In this document: positions 42,229 through 55,288 of the stretch, one piece after another
Layout of the letters: each line of letters begins with the position of its first letter
Position numbering within the stretch: position 1 is the stretch's first letter
DNA from: Morinoia aosen
Lineage: Eukaryota > Arthropoda > Malacostraca > Amphipoda > Talitridae
Assembly: GCA_030386875.1 (NCBI GenBank)
Contig: CM059562.1
Location: 25,287,360-25,351,359, forward strand
Direction of reading: 5' to 3'
DNA: 64,000 bases
Notes under the pieces: model-generated
Database searches by the model: none
Seen by the model: the letters and a program-made list of their open reading frames with translations, nothing else
What the model was told of the DNA's origin: nothing
Program-made: the position numbers and the translations under genes

Positions 42229-45200
42229 TGAATCCAGGTAATAATGGCTCGATAGATTTGCATACGTCATCATCTTCCAGGAGAAATTACACGTCTTATA
42301 AAGATGTTATCAAGAGTCCTACGCTTGATGTGTAGTATCAATAACTTGTTATTTCATGTTATGAAGATATCTTGCATTAGAAATTATGTTTTATAAAGTG
42401 ATATTGAGAGTCGTAAGCTCTATGTTTATTATCAATAAGTTGGTATAATGAGAACAGGGTATTTTGCTTAATCCACCAGGGATGGAAACATTGAAAATAT
42501 TTGAGTGACCGATCGTGACAGAGCTCACAGAGCTCTCCGAGATGCTGCCTACCCTTCGGAGTCAGGGTGCCAGATAGAGGGGAACCGCCTAGGCTAGGAG
42601 GTTCCAACCTGGACTGCTCGCTCGTACGAGAAGATATTACAGGGGTGCGGGAAAGTCCAGGCACAATAAGTAATAGGATATTGGTTACATTTTGGCATTT
42701 TTATCTGAGAAATGCGAGGTTCGAATGAAATCGCATTCGGAGTAAGTGAGGGGTGAAAAAAAAAGATAGAGAACCCCTGACCTAGGCTGTAACGAACGCA
42801 AAAGCGGTGTGAGATATGAACATGAACATCATCATAAAATGCCCCAAATTAGATATACACGAACGTGTGAATAAATCGAAAAAATAAAAGCATCTTTAGC
42901 ATGCTAAATCTAACAAGTTCATTCGAGGAAAATGAAAAAAGAGGATTGCTAGATCGTTGGAATGTAATTTCTTGCTAGAGCATGATGGGAAGAACCTAAC
43001 GTTTACGAGAAAGCTACGTGATGCAGTCCTTGAGATGCTTTTCAATTCTTTTGTGTTCTCTTTTAAATTCTTTTGTGCAATCTTTACATAGTGCTACGAA
43101 GACGTATTTGAATGGAGACGATTCATGATGGAAGATGGTTCAATTCTGTCTATTTACTTCTATTGATTTTGTTTTTCAGAAATTTTCGGTTAGGGTGCTA
43201 CCACTCGACTTATCAGTGAGCTGCACCACTATTGCAAATGTGTAATAAACCAATTATTTATCTTTATTGTCGTTCACGTCCTCATTCTCCTTGATTGTAG
43301 TTTTGATGCACCGCGTGCCTTTTTGAACCACTTTAATTAAATTTCTTTGCAAGTTGAATGCGCCAGCGAACAAAAAACTCAAGAATGAAAATGACTCAAA
43401 ACTCGTAAAGCTAGTCAATCCCGGACGAAATTTTTTGTCATTTATGTCGGCAGCGGAAGCGTAGAATTTCAGAAGAACTTAAGATTAAAATTTCGGCATC
43501 GTGAGAACATTCTTTGTTAGGGAGCATAAGGCTGAAAATAATATAATCGTGGTCATTTAAAAATTCGGCTGGGTTTGTTAGACACGGAGCAGTTTCGGTG
43601 GAAGATAACCTTGAGGAACACTGCCAAGTGGTGGACTATCTGGGCAGCGTACACAGCTGTGTGATGGTTTGGTAGACAAAGAAAAGACTACAGTCATCAT
43701 TAATTAACTGCCGGAAGCTAGGATTTTGAGTTCAGGGGCTATTGAGAGTTTTGGACTGCAAGTGTTCCAGAAATGTTACCTGATAACCTGTTGTGTTGTT
43801 TGTACAAAGAATTTCTGTTCATATTTGAATTCTTTTATACGATGCTGAGCATGACAACTCTGCGATCAACGCTGCAGTGATATTGTGATGCTTATCTAAA
43901 TTTGTTCAAAAAACTCAATGAGAATCTAGAGAGATTATTCGTAGATCAACCTGTGTCGAGTACCCTCTACTGCATGAAATCCAATGTTCGTTCGGCAGGA
44001 AGTTTTTCATGAAAACGACTATGAAACTGAAGTTGTTTGGATGGATTAAATTTGATAAATATAACGACAATATCGTATCAAAAACTATAATATTACAAAA
44101 TAACTATAAAATTAAGAAAATAAAAAAATTAAATCATAAAAAAACAACGAAACTACAAAAATGACTGTACAATCATGAAAATAAGAATAAAATACTCCAA
44201 CAATAATAAAATTTATAAATAACCGTATCATGAAAAAAGTATAAAGACATGTCACGGCGCCTTACGCGCCCACCTTACTAATGGAAAAATAGCACAGGGT
44301 GACGGAGAGGGCTTTAAACCCTCGACAGTGAAGAGAAGGAAGCGAAAAAATTAGAAATGAAAGGTACGTAGAAAGAGGAAATGAAAGACAGATGGAAATA
44401 AGAAACAGCGAGTGTTCCATTTACTCTGCATTTGCTTGATCAACTTGGGGAAATGACGACTACCGAAAGATTTCACTGCTCTTTTTAACTTTAAAATAAA
44501 CACGTGAGTAATAAATGGCGATACGCAAGATTCCAAGATGAACACAGCACAGCATAAAATAGAAGACGCACTATCTAGATCATCACACCATGTTTCACCA
44601 GCATTCTCCATTAAGGAAAAGCTACTATTTGCACTGTATGTGGAATGCATCTTCCCAGTAATTAGACACTCATAAGCAGCATGTTTCTTGCTTAACCTCT
44701 GGAAAACAGCTCTCCTCCCTTCCTATAATCGTGTGTCAGCTGATTTTGCTGCCTTTTTTCACCGTACAGCCTTGCCTCTGAGGCTTAACGTGTCCTCTGC
44801 CAGGCTTCTCTCCCGCGTCCTCGCTTGCTCCGTGATGACGTCTGCCATGACGCCCCCCTTTGCATCTTGCCGGACATATTTGCATTGACATTCGTGCTCT
44901 CGACCCTTGCCTCGACTCTCTTGTGGTGTCCCTTGTGGCATTATGTTAGCTCGCCCTAGCTTTTGCGGAGGGGCCTCGCTACTTGGAGACAAACACGCCA
45001 ATTTTAATTATTTATTTCTCTATTATTTAATACTATGCAAAATCAATAGTTAATTGATAAAAGTGCCAACAAAACTCTAGCCTTTTAACTCACAATTTTC
45101 ACTGACATATGCGTTTGATTCAGAGTACGACTGCAAATAAATAACTCAATCCTGCACTAATAAAAGCATTAGAGTTAGCTGACCGTTTGAACGAAGTCCC

Positions 45201-46826
45201 CTCCTTTGGAATGATTCAAGATGTTGTGGCCACTCCTCACCGGTTGGTTACACGTACTTGACGTTTCCTCAATGTATTCGGTAATGCACAAAATATTCAT
45301 TTCGTTCTATTCACCTCCTGAATGAAATGCACGCCATAGTTTTAATTAATTACTTGCCTCCCGTTTGACCAATTCTGATTTTACATTGTTGACCGTGCGC
45401 ACTTTAATATAGGTTAAACCTCAACCTATCAGTGAAGGACCTTGCTCGTGACGTGTCATTTGGTCATGAAGCTAGGATATACTCCCTCCACGCATTTGGT
45501 GGCTACTTGCAGACTTGTGAGGATGTGACGCTAGGACACCTGCTTTTGAACGTGTATTTAACCCTATTCTTTATTTTTTCAGTAAGTCCAAAAATCGGTA
45601 ATTAAATGTCGAACTATAGGTGAATTGTCTAAAAAAACTGGAAAAATTTCGTTATGTAGAAACTGCGGCTGAGGTAAGTGGATTATGTACAAATATTTGG
45701 GTTCAGCCAAGTTCCAGTTTTACAGTAGTTAGGATTCTGTCTTGCGTGCGTGACTTGCTTGGTTATTTGATTAACTTCTGCGAATAAACTCCATTCATAG
45801 TTGTTCTGCTGTTAAACTATATTCTTATTTTCATTAATCTATTTGTATGTGCATTACCTTTGAAGTGGAAACATTCATAATATGCTCAGTTACTTGGTTA
45901 TCAAAACCCGTGTGTGTCGGTCAATATGTGAAATCTAACCAAATTATTTACTTCAATTATTTTACTTCCTATTTCAATATTATTTGCTTATATTCCACCT
46001 TCTATTTCGTTGTATACTTTGCCTTATACGTTAATTGTTATTTCTGTTATCTAGTGCTCTTGTTGCGTTATTTCGGCCTCAGGAAGCAGACTGTCATTAT
46101 TTTTAGTTTACCTGGTTTGTCTTTTGCTTTCAGCTGATGTGTAAAGTCCCTGTGTTTCCCGCCCACGCTCCATTTCTGGGGCTCTCCTAACTATTATCGT
46201 TGCGTTTCCTGATTTTCCTTATGTTCTTTTTACCACTAGTTTTCATTCTGTCTTCCCCCTGTGTAATTTACGCTGTTTATCTGTTCTGTTATAAATACAC
46301 CTGAACGCTTTTGGTTATTCTCCTTCATTTTCCTAAAGTCCTCTGGTAATCGAGCGAGCATCATCCTTTTTCCTAATTCGGCACCCGCTAACAACATCTC
46401 GTCGTTTCGTTCTCGTACACCCCTGCCGAAGCTCTACTTAAGAAGAAGCACGCTAAGATTTTATGCTTCATAGCATACAAAACACGATAAAATCTCACAA
46501 CGAATAAACAGCCACTAAAATAAAAGCAAGATCCCAAACATGACTATAAACAAAAGTTTCACAAACTTTTCAGAAATTTATCGCTAAACAATTCATAAAT
46601 TAATAGCTAAATTTTATTGCAAGGTGACTCTTTGATTTGTAGCATTGAATTAATATTATTTTGTGCAAAATTTTTGTGTACAATAAAAATCTCAACTGTG
46701 TGTATTTGTGATGCATATAGTTGGTGGGTGATTGTGTTGTGCTCTGTGTGGTCAACAGTGTGTGCTGGCGTCGTGCTTGTGTGAGGGTGATGTATAATAG
46801 ACCCTCTAGAGGGCATAGGCCGGCCC
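42229..46826. other. no gene confirmed
   Basis: Two GC-richer patches (42,500-42,660 and 44,690-45,000) contain frames without recognisable domains; the rest is AT-rich, with a homopolymer-rich part at 44,040-44,230. No repeat array was seen. Confidence 0.4.
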
Positions 46827-47870
46827 AGAGTTATTGAGACGCTCGCTTTGTTTAGCTTTGCGATAAGTGAGCCTCGGACCTAGAAACATAAACCACGCGG
46901 GTGAAAATACACAACAAATATTGCACGTTACGGTTTTCAGAAAAAAGAGTCACAAGTCTGAATTATAAAAGGCGGAGAAAACAGTCTCCATAAGAACCAA
47001 TAAGAACAGCGACATTTCAAATGAGGCGGAGTTCAACGAACACCTCTAAAATTCTTTAAAAATTATTGTCTAGGATATAAGGAGAATGAAAAGGGCATAC
47101 CCTCAAGAAATACATACCTCGTGCTTTGAACTTTTTTGGGAAAGGCAGTTGTGTCTAACTACGTCGAACGGGAAATATAAATAACACCGTGCCATACTGG
47201 AAAAAATTATAATGTGTTGTCAAGTAAATTTGCGGAAATTTTTTACAAATGGAAAATTATATGGGTTTATTTTTTCAGAAAGATTTAAAATTCAAGTCTA
47301 ATGACCATCCAAGGGAAAAGCATCCGATGGGATTTAGAATTACACTGGGAGTGTAAGCCCATAAGAGGAAAATTATGAGACTCAAGCATTATTCAAAAAA
47401 TTTGCTTGATAAATATTAATACATTTATGAAATAATGTTGAAGATTGGAATCAATGCAATTTGTGGTACAGTAATGGGTCGATTCTATTAATTTTTACAG
47501 GATGGGATGAGTTCAGGAACGCATTCGAAATGGACCAGACCGATTAGACGTGCATCCGTTCGCGCGCGTGTAACGGAATGATACGCTCGGAATAATGAAC
47601 TGATGCGTGGAAAGAAGACCTGAATGAGTGCTGTGAATGTTGTGCCCGTACTCTGTTAAGAGAATAACCAGAGTAGGATGTGTTAGATCATGTTAATATT
47701 AACGTTAGATGTTTAAATTTATAGCGGGGTGGTTCGCCGGCCAATTAGTACCAATTAGGACAAATTATTGCCAATTATTACCAATTATTGCCAATCACTA
47801 TTATTAGGTTTTTAAGTAGGGTGGAATTTCAAAGTAGTTATAGACGTGTCAACTGTCAATCAAAGCAGTA
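46827..47870 (+). repeat. dispersed ~1-kb repeat, copy 1
   Basis: Aligns from end to end with 49,198-50,215 in the same orientation. Shared landmarks in order: GACGCTCGCT, CTCAAGAAATAC with TTTGAACnTTT and GGCAGTT, GAGTAGGATGTGTT or GTAGTAGGATGTGTT, GATGTTTAAAT, GGCCGGCC or CGCCGGCC, GTAGACGTGYCAAYTGTCAATCA. By eye about two thirds to three quarters identical. No long ORF: non-autonomous element or old segmental duplication. A small CCAATTATTG repeat lies at 47,739-47,800. Confidence 0.7.
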
Positions 47871-49079
47871 CCAGTCTCTGGTCATATTTTGAATTGTACG
47901 GAAATATCATATTATTTGCATTAGGATGTCTTGTTCGTAATATAATCTCGTAATGAAAAATTTACGTATTGAGCCTGGATGCTGCAAAATAGATTTCACT
48001 TGAGAAGAAAGCGTACTGAAAATCGCGAGCGTAAGTCGGGTCTGCAAACTTGGAGAGTACCGAGACGATTTCATGTAATTGTGATAATTAGCAGATTTTG
48101 CTGTGTTTTCTTGCTGTTTTGTAGCTTGTATTCTCATGTGCATTTCATGTCGTGGAGGTGCTGCCATTCCTCAAGCTCGAGCTTAGTTTCCCTTGTTGAT
48201 GCAAATTAACTAGGGAGATAAATACGTCTGGTTTCAAAAGTATCTATTTACAAATAAATAATAACAAAATGGATAAATGAATGACGGAATAAAGGCTTCC
48301 TCTGAAGTTATCACACCTTTATTTCTCTTTTATTTATGAGGACGGTTGTTTCAGCATTAGTGCGATTGGGACTGAGAACATCCTAAGCAGAACTTGTTCG
48401 ATTATCTCAAAAAGATTTAAAAACTTTTATTGAAAATTATAAAAATGAACGGTAATTCAATTAACTTCAAAAACGAAAGTGCTTTTTGTTTGTCTTATTC
48501 TTCGGAGAAGAATATTTGCCTTTGTACTATATTTTTCCTTGATTCTCTTACATTCATAAGTTTAATTCATCCTCCTTGAAAGGAGGCCGATACTCAATCA
48601 CTATCACCATTCACTATAATAATAAGAGCCGCGTCCGTCCCTCCGTCCAAATCTCTTCTAATCGATAGCTTCGATAGCAACAGGGATAAAGCGTAAGAAA
48701 TATGAGAAATTATTCTATTGCATTATTTTTCTGTGGCGATTCAATTCCCTTTCACTTGCATTTTGGTATCCAGAATACACAATCGGCTAATTTTTACAAA
48801 TAGAAATTTTCTTTGGAACTTTCTCTATTTAAATTCATCATGTTGCTTTGATATTTGTAATTGATAATGCGAAAAGAAATGTTTTATATTCGTATATTCG
48901 TTTGACCAGTAACCAGGACCAGGACAACATCGAGTGGCACGAGAGAATTTAATTTTAAATAAAGGGCGGGTGGACTGCATAGTTATAAGTAATTTTCAAC
49001 GTGTAAAATTTATGGCCTCGAAGGTGCTATAAATTTTACGAAGTAGTTCAAAGTGACATATCATTGCGGTTTCCGGACG

Positions 49080-49155
<76 letters not shown>

Positions 49156-49197
49156 CGACTAATGATACCCTTGAAAAGGCAGATAGCAGACACAAGG
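47871..49197. other. no gene; spacer with (TA)n
   Basis: Short frames only. A CCGTCCCTCCGTCC-containing stretch near 48,630 and the long TA repeat precede copy 2 of the 1-kb repeat. Confidence 0.4.
49083..49153. repeat. (TA)n microsatellite, about 35 repeats
   Basis: Uninterrupted TA dinucleotides over 71 bases, ending about 45 bp before copy 2 of the 1-kb repeat. Confidence 0.95.
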
Positions 49198-50215
49198 CTA
49201 TTTAAGACGCTCGCTGAGAGAGCGGTAGGCGACCCGCGGAGCTGGTAACTTAAGCCGGGCGCTTAAGAAATACACAGGAAAACATGAGACGTTGAGTTTT
49301 GCAGAAGAAGCTCTTAAGTCTGAAGGTTTGAGGGGAGGAGAATACAACCGCCAGGGTGACCAATGGAAACAGCCACATTTTGACGGAGCGTGCTTAAACG
49401 AACGCTTCTAAAAATTCTGAATATATGACTGGTTGGATAAAAAAGGGCAATTGTCCTCAAGAAATACCTCTTGTTTTGAACGTTTGAGGAAGGCAGTTCG
49501 AGACCCGTCGCACGTGGAAGTGCGTCATAGCCAAGTGTTTGCTAAGAAAATTTTGTTCTGGAAATATTCTTGAAAAATATTGCAATTGAGATTTTAAAGA
49601 TTTATCGGTAAAAGAAGTAGTAGACGTGTCTCTTTACTATTTTTCAGAAAAAAATTTAATAAAAGGAAAGTTCGCATAAGATCGTGGCTATCGAAGAAAA
49701 GAGATTTCAATGTGATCTAAAATAAACAGGGAGGGTAAGTCCGTTCAAAGATGTTGGTCAAAAATTGATGTGATAAAAATATTAATACATTCTTTTTAAG
49801 TAAAGTTGAAGATAGGAATAGAAGCAATGTTGCGGTGGAGTAATGAGTAAATTCTATCAATTGTTCCAGAATGGGAGGAGCTCAGGATCAAGATAGAGAA
49901 GAGTCAGATCAATTGGCCGTACAACCGCTTACGTTTATGTAATGGAGTAATGCTTTGTAAATCGCGTGAAATAATAAACTGTTGTCCGACTGAAAAAGGA
50001 ACTGAACGAATGTGTGTTGGGTGCACGCACACTGTTGAGAAATTACTCGTAGTAGGATGTGTTCAGGTCAGGTTAACATTAATTGCGGATGTTTAAATAT
50101 GTAAGTGTGGTTATTTGGCCGGCCGAATCATTTCCAATTATTGCCATCTTTATTATGTGTTATTAGCGGGGTGGTGTTTCACAGCAGTTGTAGACGTGCC
50201 AATTGTCAATCAGGT
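49198..50215 (+). repeat. dispersed ~1-kb repeat, copy 2
   Basis: Partner of 46,827-47,870, 2.37 kb downstream, same orientation, with many small indels. No coding potential is shared between the two copies. Confidence 0.7.
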
Positions 50216-51639
50216 AAATTCAATTGGTCAATTGTCAAGTGGTTGTCGTCGAGGCTCTGTCGCGGTCGGACGTGCGGGAAAAATGATGCAGTAATCATTT
50301 GAAATGCAAGGGAAAAAGAATCTAACTAAGCATATAAATCACACTATCAGTGAATGTACTTGCGACCCGTCAAACTGCAAAAGGAAAAAAGAATAACTGT
50401 CGTCTTATTTTGCCCAAATCTGTGAAATTTAAATGTGAAGCCAACAAAGCAGTGCTGGCAAGAAGTGTGAAACAGTGTGCTCGCCCCAGTCTCGAATGAT
50501 ATGCCTGTCTGAAGTGTCCTTGTTTCCTCAGTCGCCACTCACCGAGCTAATACCCACCCCTGAACCCCATACCCCTCCTCCCCATACCCCTGCCTCCCGT
50601 CTTGTGACCGTACAAAGCATGGAAAATCCTGGACTTTTTCGCTCCAAGCAACCAAAGAAATTAATTTGATTTGATAAATTTTGGTAATGTCTAACCTCTC
50701 AGTGAAGTCTTTTGTTTCGCTTCCTACGCGGCTGAGATGGCAAATGTGCGGGAAAAATTTATTGTGTTTCGTATCTCCGTTCCCCACCGACACCGCTATC
50801 TTAAAGTGAGCTACGTATTTCGATAAGAATAACGAATGAACGTGGAGTTGAAAAACATTTCACAATCTCCTGGGAAAATAGGATAACAGTCCGACGTATC
50901 TCGAATTGAAATTCAAATATTTTTCTCGCCCAAAGCGCTAGTCATCCTACAGACCATATGATTTTGCTGATCCTACACAATTACTGCAGCGAAAGGAAGC
51001 CTATCCGAACAAAGGAAAAGGCTGAAGATGTAACTGCACTCTGCGATACGCTCCCCTCAATAATAAATGAGACAAAAATGTAATACATGAGCTTTCCATT
51101 AATATCATCTTTTACATTTTGCACCTGATCTCATTCTGCTGAATAATTAAAGCGTCCCTTAAATAGGAAGAAACCATCGGTCAACTAAAAAAAATCCCGA
51201 CTCATGTCGGAGACCTGGTCGTACAAAATGTAAAATTGAGTACAGCAAATTTTCGAGAAACAGACATCTCGAATCCAGAGCACCACTGAGCGTAACCAAC
51301 CTTCATCATGAAGACGTCATTGTTCACGGCCTACCCTCACCCTCCCTGTTCCTCGCCTCCTTCCTCCTGCACTAAAGGGCAACCCCATCTTCTCTCAGCT
51401 GCAAGCTTCAATTTCTTGATGAACGACTTGGATTTAACTCACTTTTCATAAAATACTTGCAAAGCGAGGTAAAATTTAGCAAATCAGTATCAGCGATATA
51501 TATACAAAAGCAACTTCGTTCTCAGAATCCATTTAGAGCCTTGCAAATATAACGCACGATGCATTCTTACGAGACTCGCTTCGCAGCCCGGAAAGTGGCA
51601 ATCTCTGAAGAAACGTTGCCCTTCACAACATTCCGATAA
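50216..51639. other. no gene seen
   Basis: Includes a C-rich part (50,545-50,610, repeats of CCCATACCCCT) with a short frame that has no recognisable motif. Confidence 0.4.
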
Positions 51640-52853
51640 AAAAGAAAAAATGGTTCTCTCAGATGCAAAAATACGGCCTTATCAAGCAAAATGCCTGCAA
51701 GTAGGCGACCTTCATTCTCACACTCTCAAGATTCTAGTGTTCGAATGAGTGGAGACTCGCGAACAGCTGCCAGTAATCCCGTCAGAGGATGTGTGTCACC
51801 TTTCGAAGCAACGTCAGTGAAGACTATGCAACCAATATCGCCCGATGAGGGAAAACATATCTGCCAAACCTCCGGCAATCATTTAAAGGTTCGAAGCAGT
51901 AAAATCTCAGCCGCAGCACCACAACCGCCTGCTGTGCCTCATCTCTACGAGCAAAACAGCGCGTCAACTCCCCAGCTCTTCATCACCAACAACGCTCCGA
52001 ATTGTCCGCCAGCGACGAGGACACCAATGCCATCCTCATCAGTGGTGCAGGACAGAATAGTTGTTAGTAATAACGAATCCTGTCCAGACATTTCAAGCGT
52101 GGTAGACTCTTCTCATTCTCCGGATTATATGATCGATAATTTTCGCGCACAAACCGATACTGGCAGTAAAATACCCCAGAGTGTAAAATGAGAGAACAAA
52201 GGAAAATTTTCTGCACAGAGCAGTACAAAAAACACTGTAACTTCTTTTAATGGGTACCTGCACCCGCTTCAAATAACAAGCTCTCAAAAAATTCATGAAA
52301 TTATTCACACCCTGTCTCTAACAGCAGCGTTTTTCAATAAATCCCTAAAACAACGTGAGCCTCCTAACCCGTCGTCGATTTTCTCTACAGTATCAAATAT
52401 TCGGATCTTGACCGAGCAACATTTTGCTTTAAATTCACACATAAGTTCTCACGATCTTGCATCTGTGGTACCTGTCAGTATTTCTTCTGAAGTCGACTCC
52501 AACTGTCTCGAACCTAATGATACTTTGCTCTTAGGTGACAATATCCTAAGCACAATCAGAAGGAAGGACATCGATCGTTCGTGTTGGATCCCTCTGGGAG
52601 CATTAATGGCCTTCTCCATACTATAAATCGCATGCCTAGATTTAAAAAATATATACTAAGTTTTGATGGTCTCTGCCATTCGCCCTCAGACCTAGCTCGA
52701 ATCAAAAAACTACTTGTAAGGAAGTACGCACTTTCTCGTATTTATATCGCCAATGCTTGCAGTGCGCAAGTATTCGACAAAGCGATAAAATTTTGCAAAA
52801 ACCTGGGTTTAAACTTGATTCAATTTCAAACTTACCCAGAAATAAAATGCTGA
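51640..52853 (+). pseudogene. broken reading frame, about 390 codons, retroelement-like
   Basis: A frame opens after a TAA near 51,639 (ATG at 51,691) and, apart from one TGA at 52,189-52,191, continues in the same frame to about 52,590. There the sense shifts by one base into the frame ending at 52,853. The first part (to about 52,100) is Ser/Pro/Thr-rich and disordered. The middle contains LLLGDNILSTI, which resembles block I of SGNH hydrolases (GDS) with Asn in place of the nucleophile Ser. The end has KYILSFDGL and a helical tail. SGNH-type domains occur in ORF1 of some LINEs; that is only a guess here. One stop plus one shift over an otherwise long frame suggests a recently lost protein. 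Confidence 0.55.
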
Positions 52854-55146
52854 CGCACTCAATAACTTTTAATGGCCTCGCACCCAGGACGAAGACTTTT
52901 GTTTTCTTGGACAACTCACGATGAAATCGACATTGCGAATCACCGTGCCACATTGTCATCATTTCAACAAATGTCAAGCTATAAGTGAAATTGTTGATCA
53001 CTCCAGCGAATCGAAGACTTCACGGAATGAAACAAATATTTTCACTTTAAACTTTCTTTTTGTTTTCGTGTAGCCAAATGTTTTTCAGCCATATTCGACC
53101 ACACTTTCTCGTTTCTGACTCTAGGTTATTATTTGTGCCATCATTATTTTGATTGAACGTTTGAAAAAATATGTTATGCGGTAGAGCAAGTTCCTCGAGC
53201 TAGGTTATATACGAGTACACGCTCTTGTTGACACGTGCGCGCGAATAATTAAATTTCTCATGGATCGACTATTAAATATTCAGTGATGTTTTGATTTTCG
53301 ATGATTTACTCCTTCCCATTAAACTTCGAACAATATCAACGACTTTTGCAGTAGACTTTGCTCATGTGCAAACGTAAGATGAGAATGTCTTCTAAGGGAT
53401 TTTTGAATCATTTTTCATCAGTATTTATAGTACTCGTATTTATAAGCTTTCTCAAACTTAGAATAACATCAGCAAGGGAATATGTTTCATGTTTTTCTTA
53501 CAATTTTCTTTCAACCACTGATATAGCTATTATAACTCCTATACAACATACATCAACAAAAGATCTTTTCATTAGGATATTTTAGAAACCAATGCAATGC
53601 ATTTTATGTATCAACTTCATTGGAAATAAACTGTTTATCTTTCTATAAAGCAGTAGGGAATTCATGCCACTCAATTGCTATAGTCGTCTCAATTTTATGA
53701 TCAATACGAACAAAGATCATTTTAGCATTTGAGTGGTGCAATGTAATGGCAAAATACATTTAAATTTGGATACCAAATTTCACTAGCGACCATTTTCCTA
53801 ACTATAAGTTATGACTATCATTATGATCATCATCATTAAGATTAACCATGGGTTCTTCTGAATGAGATACGTTGTAGAGATCTTTAATTGTTGGACGGGG
53901 AATCGAGCGGAGTATTGAGGAGGTTTGAGGAACTGCAGAAAACGGCTGACTTTCGTTTAACACTACAAGGGAAGAAGAAAGTGTGCTGAGCTGAAAAAAA
54001 CGCTCTATAATAGAAATAATTTTAGCCATAAATCTTGTGAGAGGACTAACATTGTTTCACAGCACTGAGTGTTATTGAAGTAGCTCTCGATCATCTCACC
54101 TTTTACTATTAATTTTGTTTTGAACCTCAATAATTTTGAGGTTCCATTCTATGATGTGGCAAGAATAAACCAGCGGGGGCCAGTAGGGCGTGCTTTAGAA
54201 GGTCCGTTAGATCTCAAACTGAACAGAAGACATTCTACCTGTTGGTTGAGTGCTTCAGGTACTGCGCAAATGTGTCTCATCTCCGGCAATTTTCCCTTCT
54301 TTCTCTTCTATGAGGGTATTTGAAATGAATTATTTCAAATAATGAATTATTGAAATTGTATTGAATTATTGAATGAATTATTAATGAAATGAATTATTTC
54401 AAATACAATCATAAAACTGCATTTAGTCAAGTTCCTCCGCCTGCCCCCTTCCAACTCAAATAATTTAGGGGATATTTAAACATGAAGAGAGAGAAATATT
54501 TTTTCAAGAAACATGTTTCAAAGAAAATGTGTTTTTCATTAATAAGAACTTAAAATTAAAAAAAGTCGTTTATATAAAACAAAATCTATAGTTTCTTCGT
54601 AAGAATTAAAAAAATGATCATATAACAAGTATGAGACGATAGTCTTTACATGCAGAGTAATTTACTACCGTCATTTATACTGCTAAAGAAGCCAGCAAAG
54701 TCTCTGTCCTTATCCATAGAAGTGATGATGATTTGCATTGTCAAAAAACTAAACAGACAATGTACTGACATCATCACTGCATTGGCCATTCACTTGCAGC
54801 TGAACGAGTACACCTGACATGCCATGGCAATTTTAGGCAAAATTTTGCTCAGCGTCGCGCCAAACCAAATTCTGGACTGTGTATCGTAAATAAAAAATTC
54901 AGAGGCTCAGGGACTGGATTTTATAGCAATTTACGTCGTCTTAGCAGTAAAGACGACAACGGAATTTTTTCTGTTGTTGGGTTGCCTTACTCTTTTGTTT
55001 CAAAAGTCTCAAATTTGGGGATTTCATTAAGAAAAAACAGCAACACATAAGGTGTTCCGACCGATAGAAAAACTTTCGTTGTCGGCCGTACCGCAACGAC
55101 GACCTAAAGTGTTAGAAGATTTATCCCCGGGCCTGGACACTCCCCG
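52854..55146. other. no gene; downstream region of the minus-strand gene
   Basis: AT-rich. A pair of short palindromes lies at 54,317-54,405. The 3' untranslated region of the gene ending at 55,147 must lie here, but no clear AATAAA on the minus strand was spotted near the stop. Confidence 0.4.
54317..54405. repeat. AT-rich palindrome occurring twice
   Basis: TTTGAAATGAATTATTTCAAA (TTTGAAAT/ATTTCAAA arms) occurs at 54,319 and, slightly changed, at 54,384, with GAATTATTGAA repeats between. Confidence 0.6.
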
Positions 55147-55288
55147 CTACTGCAGCTGCTCTCTGGCCCGCTGCAATTTCTCGGTCTCGCGGGCCGCCAT
55201 GTCCTTGAGGCCGAGGTAGCCCACCATCAGGTCGTAGGAGGAGACGAGGTGGAAGTGCGGGCGGGACTCCGGCCACACCGAGTCTTCC
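55147..55288 (-). CDS. unknown host gene, last coding exon
   Basis: GC-rich frame of 46 codons ending in TAG at 55,147. The acceptor is supported by TACTAAC (a perfect branch motif) about 20 nt upstream and GAGCAG at 55,289. The first base completes a codon split as AG|G with the exon at 57,818, so the phases fit. It encodes EDSVWPESRPHFHLVSSY and a Lys/Arg/Glu/Gln-rich helix to the C-terminus (RETEKLQRAREQLQ). GC content contrasts sharply with the AT-rich surroundings. No family was recognised. Confidence 0.75.

Noticed and set aside
44300..44335. GAGGG-CTTTAAA-CCCTC as a tRNA anticodon arm
   Set aside because: A 5-bp stem and 7-nt loop are present, but no D arm, T arm or acceptor stem can be placed around it.
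44759..45001. Minus-strand ORF of 80 codons in a GC-rich patch
   Set aside because: No domain, splice signals or repeat relation; starts at a non-ATG or late codon.
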